A stretch of DNA of 64,000 nucleotides, from positions 496,001 through 560,000 of the forward strand of contig NZ_OBEH01000003.1 in assembly GCF_900215465.1 (NCBI RefSeq). Reading direction: 5' to 3'. Every line of letters begins with the position of its first letter. The first letter of the stretch is position 1. Shown here in pieces: positions 41,176 through 51,719 of this stretch. Source of the stretch: Flagellimonas pacifica. GTDB taxonomy: Bacteria > Bacteroidota > Bacteroidia > Flavobacteriales > Flavobacteriaceae. Position numbers and translations under genes: made by a program. The notes under the pieces were generated by a model. That model ran no database searches. It was not told the DNA's origin and saw nothing but the letters and a program-made list of their open reading frames with translations.

Positions 41176-43575
41176 TTAAAATTTAAAGTTATATGTTATT
41201 GCCGGAATAACCCCAAAAATTGAGGTTCGTATTGCCTCGTTTCTTCCTGTGTCTTGATTTTGTCTGAAGTTGATGGAAGCCGCATTTTTTCTATTGTACG
41301 CATTGTATACACTAAACACCCATTCCGATTGAAATGTTTTATTGGTCTTTTTTTTTGATTTAAATGTTGCTGAAACGTCCAATCGATGATAATTTGGTAG
41401 TCTTTCTTTGTTCCTAAGCCCATAATATGGTACCACAAGCCCTTGAAACTCAAATTGACCTACGGGATAGTTTGTTGGTTGCCCTGTTTGGAAGATAAAA
41501 TTGGCATTGAAGTTCCAACGGTCATTAAGGTCATAGCTGCCGTAAAGCGCCAAATCGTGTGTTTTATCAAATGGGGTATTGTACCATTCTCCCAGATTTA
41601 TTCCAGTTTCCAAATTTGACCTTCCGTTGTCCAATGTTGAAGTTCTACCTGGAGTTCTCTGTTCAGACTTGGATAATGTATAGGCCAACCAGCCTTTCAA
41701 TCGACCCTCATTTTTACGGAGTAAAAACTCTAGGCCATATGCCCTTGCCTCACCATTTAAAATGACCTGTTCAATGGCGTTGTTGGCAATAAGGTTTGCT
41801 CCATCAATGTAATCTATCCTATTATCAATATCCTTATAAAAAGCCTCTGTCTCAAAAGAATATTTACCACCTTGAATGTTCTTGAAATATCCAATTGCAT
41901 ATTGGTCAAGCAATTGAGGCTCTATAAATGGGCCACTAGGTGTCCATACATCTAAAGGAGTGGGAGAGCTGGTATTTGATAATAGATGTAGGTATTGTGC
42001 CAGCCGGGTATAACTGGCTTTTACTGAACTTTTACCATTGAAATTATAAGAAAGAGAAATTCTCGGTTCTAGATTAACGAATTTTTTCAGAGTACCACTT
42101 CTTCCCGGATTGATAGTTTCTATGGGTTCCGCTTCTTTATATACCAGTGTAAATGGATCAAATATTACAGGGTTGTTATTTTCATATACAAAAAACTCAT
42201 CTTGTCCAAACCTGTTGAATTGACTGGCTCGTAAACCGTACTCAACGCTTAGATTTTCGGTTAGCTGATGTTCCACATCTATATATACCGCATTTTCGTT
42301 GGCATATTTTTTTGTGAGTTGATCTTCTACAATTCCAGAATCTGGACTATTTGGTTTGATTTTACCCGGATTAAATACATAATAGATATTATGGAGTCCA
42401 AAGTTTAGTTGAAGTTTATCATTCACATAGTTTTTAAGGTCGTATTTAAGGTTAAAGTTTTGAATACCGGAGTCCCATTCAAAACCTACAAAATCAAGTT
42501 CTAAGCCATAGAAATAATCAGAATAAATCAGTGATAGGTTAGCGAATAATTTGTTAGAGAATAAATGGTTCCACCTAAAATTGCCCACAGCGTTGCCGTA
42601 GGTGTTAACAAAGCTATCGTTGATACTGAATAAATCGCGACCAAAATAACCAGAAAGGTAGATGTTATTTCTCTCATTGATCTTATGGTTGAATTTAGTA
42701 TTCAAATCAAAGAAATATGCTTTGTTGTCAATATCAAATAAGGGCAGGAACAGATGCGCATAGGAAGCCCTTCCGCCGATCAGAAAAGCGGTTCTATCTT
42801 TTGTTATGGGGCCTTCTACCAACAATCTACTGGCCACGGCGCCAATACCACCATTTATTTTTAGTTCCTTACTGTTGCCTTCTTTCTGAAATATTTCCAG
42901 CACTGATGAAACCCTTCCTCCATATCTAGCCGGAATACCACCTTTGAACAACTTTACATCTTTAATGGCATCCGGATTAAAAACGGAGAAGAACCCAAAC
43001 AAATGCGATGAGTTAAAAATGGTAGCTTCATCCAATAAAATCAAATTTTGATCTGCAGCACCTCCTCTAACATTGAAACCAGATGAGGCTTCCCCAGCAT
43101 TTGTTACCCCTGGAAGCAATAATAATGATTTTATAACATCTGCCTCACCAAGCACAACAGGAATCTGTTTTATGGTCTGGACAGCGAGTGTATTTACACT
43201 CATTTGAGGTTTTTTAATATCCAATCGCTCAGCATCGTCCGTAACCACAACTTCATCCAATTGTTCTGCTTCTACGGAAAGACTAAAGTCCTTTTTGATA
43301 TTTTTTTTGAGAGATATTGTTTCCCGTATATCTTGAAAACCTAAATAACTTACAATAAGATCGTATTCCCCCTCAGGTAGTGTGATGGAATAAAATCCAT
43401 ATTCATTTGTAGTTACTCCTGTTTTTAAGTTTGGAAAAGCGATGGTGACACCAATCAAAGTCTCATTACTGCTAGCTTCAGAAACAGTTCCGCTTAATGT
43501 ATGTTTTTGCTGGGCCTGAACTATAAAACCACTGAGAATCAGTATTAAATGGAGCGCAATGTATTTTTTTGACAT
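41176..43575 (-). CDS. TonB-dependent receptor paired with DUF4249 lipoproteins
   Basis: The 799-residue receptor has a signal peptide (IALHLILILSGFIVQAQ), a carboxypeptidase-regulatory-like domain (about 24-110), and a plug with SSGFNVRGGAADQNLILLDE (about 165-184). The barrel ends in IFGVIPAITYNFKF. The plug and barrel lack the SusC length of over 950 residues, and the partner genes are DUF4249, not SusD, so this is a distinct uptake type. It lies between two DUF4249 genes on the same strand, with 64 and 7 bases of spacing, and is probably one operon starting at 44449. The transported compound is unknown. Confidence 0.92.
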   Translation of the reverse strand: MSKKYIALHLILILSGFIVQAQQKHTLSGTVSEASSNETLIGVTIAFPNLKTGVTTNEYGFYSITLPEGEYDLIVSYLGFQDIRETISLKKNIKKDFSLSVEAEQLDEVVVTDDAERLDIKKPQMSVNTLAVQTIKQIPVVLGEADVIKSLLLLPGVTNAGEASSGFNVRGGAADQNLILLDEATIFNSSHLFGFFSVFNPDAIKDVKLFKGGIPARYGGRVSSVLEIFQKEGNSKELKINGGIGAVASRLLVEGPITKDRTAFLIGGRASYAHLFLPLFDIDNKAYFFDLNTKFNHKINERNNIYLSGYFGRDLFSINDSFVNTYGNAVGNFRWNHLFSNKLFANLSLIYSDYFYGLELDFVGFEWDSGIQNFNLKYDLKNYVNDKLQLNFGLHNIYYVFNPGKIKPNSPDSGIVEDQLTKKYANENAVYIDVEHQLTENLSVEYGLRASQFNRFGQDEFFVYENNNPVIFDPFTLVYKEAEPIETINPGRSGTLKKFVNLEPRISLSYNFNGKSSVKASYTRLAQYLHLLSNTSSPTPLDVWTPSGPFIEPQLLDQYAIGYFKNIQGGKYSFETEAFYKDIDNRIDYIDGANLIANNAIEQVILNGEARAYGLEFLLRKNEGRLKGWLAYTLSKSEQRTPGRTSTLDNGRSNLETGINLGEWYNTPFDKTHDLALYGSYDLNDRWNFNANFIFQTGQPTNYPVGQFEFQGLVVPYYGLRNKERLPNYHRLDVSATFKSKKKTNKTFQSEWVFSVYNAYNRKNAASINFRQNQDTGRNEAIRTSIFGVIPAITYNFKF

Positions 43576-43639
43576 TTGATTGATTTTCTTAAAGTTATGG
43601 AATATTGATGACCAAAAGACTCAAATCTCTCTCTTTTTC

Positions 43640-44449
43640 TTACTCAATCGTTATAGTTTTTGTGTCATATTCACTTAGGGCAAAATATCCAAAAGGAAAG
43701 TTCTTTGGATTGGTGGTATTGATAATATTTCCTCTAACTGATGCGGGTGGAGTAGCAAATGGACCACCACCATCTTCACCAGATTGAACAAGGGCTAGGG
43801 ATACATAATCAGCAAATTCCTTATCAATGCCAAATAAGGTTACTGTAAGTAAATCTCCTGGGTCAACATTTTCATAGAAATATGAAAATGTTAATTGACT
43901 ATCCTCGAAAAACTCATCTTCTATAACTAAAAAATTACCAAACCCAAATGAAAACAAATAGTGATTTGGTTCACCAAGTATATCGGTAAATGACACTTTG
44001 ACTTCTGTCTCCTCATCTTCATCAAACAAAAAATCATCTCCTTGCTCAAGATTATCGATCAGTGAGGAGGACATTAAGTGCTGGGTAGCTGTATACACTT
44101 CATTGTTGTAATTGACCATCAAAGTATAGTCTTTATTGAATTCAATATCAGGAAGTCCTAAACTAAAAACTCCGGGTTCGTTTTCCTGTAATTCAAATAT
44201 TTGCCCGGTTTGATCATCAATTATGGAAACAGAAGCGTTTTCAGCAGGTGGAATTTCTTCTTGTAGAAAGGGAGCGGTCAGGGTTAATTTTACTTGACCA
44301 ACAGTTATGGGATTACCATTATTCTCATTAAAACCAAGTAAAGCATCAATTACCAATCTTGCCTCGGGAGAGGGTAAGTCCACATTAATGGCATCTTCAC
44401 AACTTGTGGTAATCCATAGGGCAATTAAGACAAATAAACTGTTTTTCAA
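43640..44449 (-). CDS. DUF4249 lipoprotein, copy 1 (upstream of TonB receptor)
   Basis: The 269-residue lipoprotein has a signal ending in WITTSC followed by EDAINVDLPSPEARLVIDAL, the family's N-terminus. Its later blocks match copy 2: VIEDEFFEDSQLTFSYFYEN aligns with the same position in copy 2, and PPASVRGNIINTTNPKNFPF with its PAATVRGN block. The pair probably arose by duplication and then diverged in the N-terminal half. It is the first gene of the receptor operon. I see no perfect promoter box directly upstream. Confidence 0.88.
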   Translation of the reverse strand: MKNSLFVLIALWITTSCEDAINVDLPSPEARLVIDALLGFNENNGNPITVGQVKLTLTAPFLQEEIPPAENASVSIIDDQTGQIFELQENEPGVFSLGLPDIEFNKDYTLMVNYNNEVYTATQHLMSSSLIDNLEQGDDFLFDEDEETEVKVSFTDILGEPNHYLFSFGFGNFLVIEDEFFEDSQLTFSYFYENVDPGDLLTVTLFGIDKEFADYVSLALVQSGEDGGGPFATPPASVRGNIINTTNPKNFPFGYFALSEYDTKTITIE

Positions 44450-44545
44450 ACTGTTTTAATTGACATTAGAAAATCTAAAATAGACAATCAAAAGGTCAAA
44501 CTATACGGTTTAACAGTTTATTAAATATGCTTTTTCAACTAATTG

Positions 44546-46768
<2,223 letters not shown>

Positions 46769-46792
46769 CTAGGTAATTTTATTAAGGCGGAG

Positions 46793-46800
46793 CAAATATA
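46793..46800 (-). promoter_or_regulatory. -7 promoter box of icd
   Basis: On the minus strand this reads TATATTTG, 25 bases before the icd start codon. Confidence 0.6.
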
Positions 46801-46874
46801 CAATTTATGGCTGTTGCTATACTAAGCGATATTGCTAAAAAAAGGAGTGTTTTATTGAAGGAATATGAAAAACA

Positions 46875-46910
46875 AAAGCCATATCTATGTGTGAACATTG
46901 ATATGGCTTT
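46875..46910 (-). terminator. Hairpin upstream of icd, possible terminator
   Basis: AAAGCCATATC (46875-46885) pairs perfectly with GATATGGCTTT (46900-46910) around a 14-base loop. On the minus strand it is followed by TTTTGTTTTT, as in an intrinsic terminator. What it would terminate is the unexplained region upstream. Confidence 0.5.
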
Positions 46911-46912
46911 CT

Positions 46913-47340
46913 GAAAAGGACTAAAAGATATCATTTTGTGTTGCCACAAAATCGCAACCATTGATTGCATCCGTTGCCCCTTTGACGTTTACTCAACATT
47001 ATGCTTTTAATTTTTCAACTAAACCGCATATTGTAAAGTGTCCTAAGTTTCCTAAATTTTATCAAAACGTGAAATTGCTCTCACGTCCGCACATAAAATT
47101 TATGATTTTCTCTTTAAGGCTGGCCGAAGCTTCCCAAAATTTGAAATTCCTTTTGTGATTAGTAGTGTTACCAATTAAAAAGGGAAACATCAGTATTTAA
47201 AGAACGTCAACTTTAAATTTAAAATCAAACTTTGATATAATCTCCTTTTGATTTCTTAGACTAAATTAGGATAAAGTCTTAGATATCCAAATTTTATAAC
47301 GGATTAAAAATCAACAATGTATGAACCATGGTTATTAACA
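46913..47340. other. Gene-poor gap between icd and rplS
   Basis: About 430 bases with no gene I recognise. A minus-strand frame of 42 residues (47062-47190, MFPFLIGNTTNHKRNFKFWE at its start) and a plus-strand frame of 65 residues overlap each other; neither has a clear ribosome-binding site or family. A minus-strand terminator-like hairpin follows at 46875-46910, which would fit a small RNA or a decayed gene read leftward. No rRNA or tRNA pattern is visible. Confidence 0.4.
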
Positions 47341-47352
47341 ATTGTTCATAAA

Positions 47353-47376
47353 AAAAGCACCTTGATAGGTGCTTTT
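47353..47376 (-). terminator. Intrinsic terminator of rplS
   Basis: AAAAGCACCT and AGGTGCTTTT form a ten-pair stem with a TGAT loop. On the minus strand a T-run follows. It lies 23 bases after the rplS stop codon. Confidence 0.8.
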
Positions 47377-47398
47377 CACTATTGTTATGGAATAGGAA

Positions 47399-47749
47399 TT
47401 ATCCTCTAATCTCCTTAATACGGGCTTTTTTACCTGTAAGTTTCCTGAAGTAGAAGATTCTAGATCTACGTACTTTACCTTTTTTGTTTACCTCAATTCT
47501 TTGAAGTGCGGGCATGTTGATTGGGAAAATTCTCTCCACACCAACAGTACCTGACATTTTTCTAATGGTAAAAGTTTCAGTGGCACCCGTTCCTCTACGT
47601 TGGATTACAACTCCTTTAAAGAACTGGGTACGTGTTTTTTCACCTTCCTTAATTTCATAGTACACTGTGATAGTGTCTCCTGATGAAAATTTTGGAAAAT
47701 CTTTTTTTGGAACAAATTCGTCTTCAACAAATTTTATTAAGGATTCCAT
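47399..47749 (-). CDS. rplS: 50S ribosomal protein L19
   Basis: The 116-residue protein has the L19 core: FSSGDTITVYYEIKEGEKTR, RTQFFKGVVIQRRGTGATET in pieces, and the conserved C-terminal GVERIFPINMPALQRIEVNK. The length is normal. L19 bridges the 30S and 50S subunits. A TACTTTTG box lies 69 bases upstream and a terminator follows, so it is transcribed alone, unlike the rpsP-rimM-trmD-rplS operon of many other bacteria, although trmD is only 450 bases away. Confidence 0.98.
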   Translation of the reverse strand: MESLIKFVEDEFVPKKDFPKFSSGDTITVYYEIKEGEKTRTQFFKGVVIQRRGTGATETFTIRKMSGTVGVERIFPINMPALQRIEVNKKGKVRRSRIFYFRKLTGKKARIKEIRG

Positions 47750-47817
47750 TTTATAATTTTTTATTGTTTAACAAGATCAACTTTCACGAGTTTCGTCAGA
47801 GGTTAATTTTGCGATTG

Positions 47818-47825
47818 CAAAAGTA
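47818..47825 (-). promoter_or_regulatory. -7 promoter box of rplS
   Basis: On the minus strand this is TACTTTTG, 69 bases before the rplS start codon, leaving room for a leader of about 60 bases. Confidence 0.5.
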
Positions 47826-47873
47826 ATGCAATATTTAGAATTGACAAGATGTTTCTTGTTTTTTGACAGGATT

Positions 47874-48194
47874 TTAGATGCCATTGGTTTTTTTTAGGTA
47901 CTTAATCCCATAGAGTAGTAGCCCCAAACCAAATATGAGTGTTGGAAGATTTGTCAAAACATTTATGATTCCTGTAGTTCTTACAAGTGATTGAGCGCTT
48001 TCCCGAGCAGAAATCAATGTCCAAACAAAACCTGAAACAGCGAAAAGGGTATTTAGAATAGCACCTGCTAGCATTAAAGCAGTTCCTAAATTTCGTTGTT
48101 TTGACACTAGAAAAAAACAGCCTACAATTATGATAAATTGGGCAATGTAAGCTAAAATGCCCCCCAATAAATGAACAAGTTCAATATTTTCCAT
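47874..48194 (-). CDS. Small membrane protein, unknown function
   Basis: The 106-residue protein has three or four hydrophobic segments (LGGILAYIAQFIIIVGCFFLV, TALMLAGAILNTLFAVSGFVW, LTNLPTLIFGLGLLLYGIKYL, each quoted in part) and a short basic end. I do not recognise a family. It begins one base after the trmD stop codon on the same strand, so it is probably cotranscribed with trmD. No lipobox or catalytic motif is visible. Confidence 0.7.
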   Translation of the reverse strand: MENIELVHLLGGILAYIAQFIIIVGCFFLVSKQRNLGTALMLAGAILNTLFAVSGFVWTLISARESAQSLVRTTGIINVLTNLPTLIFGLGLLLYGIKYLKKTNGI

Positions 48195-48195
48195 A

Positions 48196-48870
48196 TTATT
48201 TTAATAAATCAGGCCTTCTTTCCGTTGTTCGTTCCAAGGCTTTTTCCTCTCGCCATTTCTCAATTTTTGGAAAATCACCACTCAATAAAATTTTAGGAAC
48301 CTCTATGCCTTTATAATTTGAAGGTCTGGTATAAACGGGCGGAGCCAATAAGTTGTCTTGAAAAGTATCTGTTAAAGCCGAGGTTTCATCATTCAATACG
48401 CCCGGAAGCAGACGAATTATAGAATCGCATAGGACAGCCGCTGCCAATTCGCCACCTGAGAGCACGTAATCCCCTATGGAAATTTCACGGGTAATAAATA
48501 AATCCCGTACTCTTTGATCAACACCTTTATAATGACCGCAAAGAATAATGATATTCTTTTTTAGGGAAATTTCGTTGGATACCCCCTGATTTAATGTTTT
48601 TCCATCCGGGGTCATGTAAATGATTTCATCATACTCCCGTTCATTTTTGAGTTTGGAAATGCACTTATCAATGGGTTCTATCATCATTACCATTCCAGCA
48701 CCTCCTCCAAATTGGTAATCATCTATTTGTTTGTAGTTGCCTATGGAATAATCTCTAAGATTATGGAAATGTATTTCTACCAATCCTTTTTCTATTGCCC
48801 TCTTCAAAATTGAGGCCTCAAAAGGACTTGACAGCAATTCAGGTAAAACAGTGATAATATCTATCCTCAT
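48196..48870 (-). CDS. trmD: tRNA (guanine-N1-)-methyltransferase
   Basis: The 224-residue SPOUT enzyme opens [20 protein letters not shown] and contains the SAM-knot motifs [14 protein letters not shown] and [16 protein letters not shown], plus the substrate-binding [16 protein letters not shown]. It adds a methyl group to N1 of G37 next to the anticodon, preventing frameshifts. I chose ATG at 48870, which lies 18 bases from a TATTTTTG box on the minus strand, rather than the ATG at 48891, which falls inside that box. Confidence 0.96.
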   Translation of the reverse strand: MRIDIITVLPELLSSPFEASILKRAIEKGLVEIHFHNLRDYSIGNYKQIDDYQFGGGAGMVMMIEPIDKCISKLKNEREYDEIIYMTPDGKTLNQGVSNEISLKKNIIILCGHYKGVDQRVRDLFITREISIGDYVLSGGELAAAVLCDSIIRLLPGVLNDETSALTDTFQDNLLAPPVYTRPSNYKGIEVPKILLSGDFPKIEKWREEKALERTTERRPDLLK

Positions 48871-48888
48871 GTGGCTATAAGATATTGG

Positions 48889-48896
48889 CAAAAATA
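48889..48896 (-). promoter_or_regulatory. -7 promoter box of trmD
   Basis: On the minus strand this reads TATTTTTG. It excludes the ATG at 48891 as the translation start. Confidence 0.5.
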
Positions 48897-48900
48897 AGGC

Positions 48901-49350
48901 TTAATTTATAGCAGGGTTCTTCCAAAAGTAATGAAAGTAATCTGTGTCCTTTTCCCATTCCAATCGTTCATATAATTTTTGAGCCGGATTGTCCATACCG
49001 GTCTCTAGAGCCAACCCTTTATAGTTTAATTCCTGGCAATATTGTTTTGCATGGTTTAATAGGGCTTCGCCAACTCCTTTTTTTCTGAATTCGGGTATCA
49101 CGAATAAATCATTCAATATATAGAATGACTTCAAGGATACTGAAGAGAAGGTTGTATATAACTGTGTGAATCCTAATGGAGCGTCATCTTTCATTGCTAG
49201 AAAAATAACATTTTCGTTGTTGGAAAAACGTTCTTTTAGAAATAAACGAGCCGCGTCAAAGTTGGATTCTTGATCATAAAATACCCTATAGGCATCAAAT
49301 AGCGGCACTATCAGTTCCAAATCCGATGATGTGGCATTTCTTATTTCCAT
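48901..49350 (-). CDS. GNAT-family N-acetyltransferase
   Basis: The 149-residue protein is a compact GNAT enzyme. It starts MEIRNATSSDLELIVPLFDAY, has the acetyl-CoA loop FVIPEFRKKGVGEALLNHA (about residues 88-106, with the RxxGxG/A core KKGVGE), and ends NPAQKLYERLEWEKDTDYFHY, where a tyrosine typically contributes to catalysis. The acetyl acceptor, small molecule or protein, cannot be identified. It is 31 bases upstream of trmD on the same strand but separated by a promoter box. Confidence 0.88.
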   Translation of the reverse strand: MEIRNATSSDLELIVPLFDAYRVFYDQESNFDAARLFLKERFSNNENVIFLAMKDDAPLGFTQLYTTFSSVSLKSFYILNDLFVIPEFRKKGVGEALLNHAKQYCQELNYKGLALETGMDNPAQKLYERLEWEKDTDYFHYFWKNPAIN

Positions 49351-49424
49351 TGGTTATGTGATTTGGTTCATCTTGGTTGATGACGCCAAAATAAATTTAG
49401 GGCATAAAGAAATACTTTGTGAGG

Positions 49425-50033
49425 CTATTTGTTTTTTTGTTTGTTCAATTCATCTTGAAGTTGACGGCTAATTTTTTGCTCACGCTCCAAAGCTCTTCTT
49501 CGGTGCTCTTCAAATTCTTTTTCTACATCTGCTAAAGCAGTTTTAGCCTGATGGGTCAAAAAATTACTATTTCTAAATCTGTAGATGAAGAACAAAAGAA
49601 ATAGAAGCAATCCAAAAATAATCGACCATAGAATTAACTTGTAAGTACCCTTACTTACCATGGCTCCAAAAAATGACATGCTATCCTTTTCTGAGGTAAC
49701 ATTATTTAAATTATTGGTAGTCTCCTGTAGTTTTGTATTTAAATCATCAATCTGCGCCTTATTGCTGGCAATGGTCGTGGATAATTCCTTTATAGATTTA
49801 TTGGCAGTGTTAATGGAATCAAAAATGTTGGTCTTGATTCTATTAAGGTCTACCAATTTTATCACTTCGTAACGGATGCCATTAGCTCTGTAGTTACCAG
49901 ACTTTCTTTCCAACTCCCTAAACTGTCCAACCAGTGTTTCATCATTGGTTGAGGCTGTGCTTTGTTCTTGTGCTATAAGTGGTGAAAAAGTGATTAGTAG
50001 GGTAAGGGTGAAAAGAGCTCGTAAACATTTCAT
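49425..50033 (-). CDS. Envelope coiled-coil protein with one transmembrane helix
   Basis: The protein of 202 residues has a signal peptide (LRALFTLTLLITFSPLIAQ), a periplasmic part with a long coiled coil (IKELSTTIASNKAQIDDLNT, about 80-120), a transmembrane helix (LILWSIIFGLLLFLLFFIY, about 133-151), and a cytoplasmic charged coiled coil (HRRRALEREQKISRQLQDEL). I know no function. From general knowledge, such proteins near trmD in this family are sometimes mislabelled tRNA methyltransferase; nothing here supports it. The start is ATG at 50033; the frame to 50039 begins with TTG. Confidence 0.75.
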   Translation of the reverse strand: MKCLRALFTLTLLITFSPLIAQEQSTASTNDETLVGQFRELERKSGNYRANGIRYEVIKLVDLNRIKTNIFDSINTANKSIKELSTTIASNKAQIDDLNTKLQETTNNLNNVTSEKDSMSFFGAMVSKGTYKLILWSIIFGLLLFLLFFIYRFRNSNFLTHQAKTALADVEKEFEEHRRRALEREQKISRQLQDELNKQKNK

Positions 50034-50103
50034 GGTCAATATTCTTATTTAATTTAGATTAAGGGTAGAGCGAAATTACACCAATAAACTAAAAATCAAA
50101 AGA

Positions 50104-50137
50104 AAATCCTGTTTCCTAATAAAGGGAAACAGGATTT
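50104..50137 (-). terminator. Intrinsic terminator of the GAPDH gene
   Basis: AAATCCTGTTTCC (50104-50116) and GGAAACAGGATTT (50125-50137) form a thirteen-pair perfect stem with an eight-base loop. It begins five bases downstream of the stop codon. A T-rich stretch follows on the minus strand. Confidence 0.85.
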
Positions 50138-50141
50138 AGTA

Positions 50142-51590
50142 TTAATAATAGGTATAGCGTCTTACTTTGGAAATGTATTTTGCCAACCTTATCACTTGAT
50201 GTGAATATCCATACTCATTATCATACCAAATGTAAAGTACGATGCTTTTTCCGTCTGCTGACACCAAAGTTGCTTTGCTATCATATATAGAGGGAGCGGA
50301 TGCACCCACAATGTCAGAAGAAACAAGTTCGTTGCTAAGCGAGTATTTGATTTGCTCCACTAAATCACCCTCGAGTGCATATTTCTTTAATATGGTATTA
50401 ATGCTTTCTTTTGAAGTCTTGTTTTTTACTTCAAGGTTTAAAATGGCCAGAGATCCGTTGGGTACGGGAACACGAATGGCATTGGAGGTCAATTTTCCTT
50501 TTAATGCGGGTAGGGCCTTGGCAACTGCTGCACCAGCGCCTGTCTCCGTAATTACCATATTTAATGCCGCAGCGCGACCTCTTCGGTATTTTTTGTGCAT
50601 ATTATCTACCAAGTTCTGGTCGTTGGTGTATGCATGTATTGTTTCCAAATGGCCTTTTTTAACTCCAAGAGAATCTTCAATGACCTTTAAAATAGGAGTA
50701 ATTGCGTTGGTGGTACAAGATGCAGCTGAATAGATTTTGGTTTTATCAGGATCAAAGTCTGTTTGGTTTACCCCATGAACAATATTGGGCACTTCTTTAC
50801 CTGGAGCGGTAAGCAGCACTTTACTAGCCCCTTTGGCTTCCAAATGTCTTGAAAGTTCTTTTTTATCTCTAAATGCGCCGGTATTATCAATGATTAAAGC
50901 ATTATATATGCCGTATTTGGTATAATCAATGGACTCGGGCTTATCTGCATTAATGAATTTTACGGTTGTGCCATTGATAATTAGAGCCTGATTTTTGGTA
51001 TCTACATCAACAGTACCCATAAACTGACCGTGAACCGAATCGGTTTTTAGCAGTGCGGCTCTCTTTTCCAAAATTTCTTGATTGGCCTCGCCACGAACTA
51101 CCACAGCTCTTAACCTTAACTGACTTCCTCTACCGGTTTTGGCCATAAGTTCCCGAGCCACCAATCTTCCAATTCTTCCAAAACCATAAAGCACTACGTC
51201 TTTTGGCTTTATTTCTTTGGAAGCCTGGGCATCTTTTAGTTTTTCTAGAACAAATGCCTTAACATTTAGATGGTTGTTATCATCCGAATGGTATTCGTAC
51301 GTGAGTTTACCAATATCAAGTTTAGCAGGGGGCAGGCTAATATCATTAATTGCTCTAAGAATTTCTACAGAATCAAAAATTGAAATAGGCTTTTGGACAA
51401 ATTCACCAGCGTATTCGTGCAAGTTGATAATATCGCTGACATTTTTGTCTATGATTTGATTCTTGAAAAGGACCACTTCTATGGCTTTGTCGTACCAAAG
51501 ATCGCTTATGATCTTAATAAATTCTGTGGTAGCTTTTCTTCTGTCTGCCTGAAAGGCAAGTTCCTTTTCGTAAGACTTATTATCTCCCAT
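50142..51590 (-). CDS. gap: Glyceraldehyde-3-phosphate dehydrogenase, long form
   Basis: The 482-residue protein contains a complete GAPDH: Rossmann start YGFGRIGRLVARELM (about residue 130), the catalytic cysteine in SAASCTTNAITPILK, and the end YIWYDNEYGYSHQVIRLAKY. An N-terminal extension of about 125 residues (starting GDNKSYEKELAFQADRRKAT) has no obvious domain. This long form is typical of one of the two GAPDH types of Bacteroidota and may serve the biosynthetic direction. It has its own promoter and terminator. The cofactor preference cannot be read. Confidence 0.93.
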   Translation of the reverse strand: MGDNKSYEKELAFQADRRKATTEFIKIISDLWYDKAIEVVLFKNQIIDKNVSDIINLHEYAGEFVQKPISIFDSVEILRAINDISLPPAKLDIGKLTYEYHSDDNNHLNVKAFVLEKLKDAQASKEIKPKDVVLYGFGRIGRLVARELMAKTGRGSQLRLRAVVVRGEANQEILEKRAALLKTDSVHGQFMGTVDVDTKNQALIINGTTVKFINADKPESIDYTKYGIYNALIIDNTGAFRDKKELSRHLEAKGASKVLLTAPGKEVPNIVHGVNQTDFDPDKTKIYSAASCTTNAITPILKVIEDSLGVKKGHLETIHAYTNDQNLVDNMHKKYRRGRAAALNMVITETGAGAAVAKALPALKGKLTSNAIRVPVPNGSLAILNLEVKNKTSKESINTILKKYALEGDLVEQIKYSLSNELVSSDIVGASAPSIYDSKATLVSADGKSIVLYIWYDNEYGYSHQVIRLAKYISKVRRYTYY

Positions 51591-51624
51591 GGGATTTAGT
51601 TGAATTGTAGTTTGAGTTTGCCGG

Positions 51625-51632
51625 CAAAATTA
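51625..51632 (-). promoter_or_regulatory. -7 promoter box of the GAPDH gene
   Basis: On the minus strand this is TAATTTTG, 35 bases before the start codon at 51590. It follows the HtrA terminator. Confidence 0.5.
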
Positions 51633-51672
51633 TATATTTCAAACGTTTTCGTGAAAGATTTTACAAATAAAA

Positions 51673-51696
51673 AAAGCACCCTTGATAGAGTGCTTT
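51673..51696 (-). terminator. Intrinsic terminator of the HtrA gene
   Basis: AAAGCAC and GTGCTTT form the stem base, with CCT and AGA nearly continuing it around TGAT; a T-run follows on the minus strand. It lies 24 bases after the stop codon of the protease gene. Confidence 0.75.
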
Positions 51697-51719
51697 GTAT
51701 GGCAATATATTCTTTTAAC

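Noticed and set aside
46961-47158. 65-residue plus-strand frame in the icd-rplS gap
   Set aside because: No ribosome-binding site, no recognisable family and unlikely composition; it overlaps an equally weak minus-strand frame.
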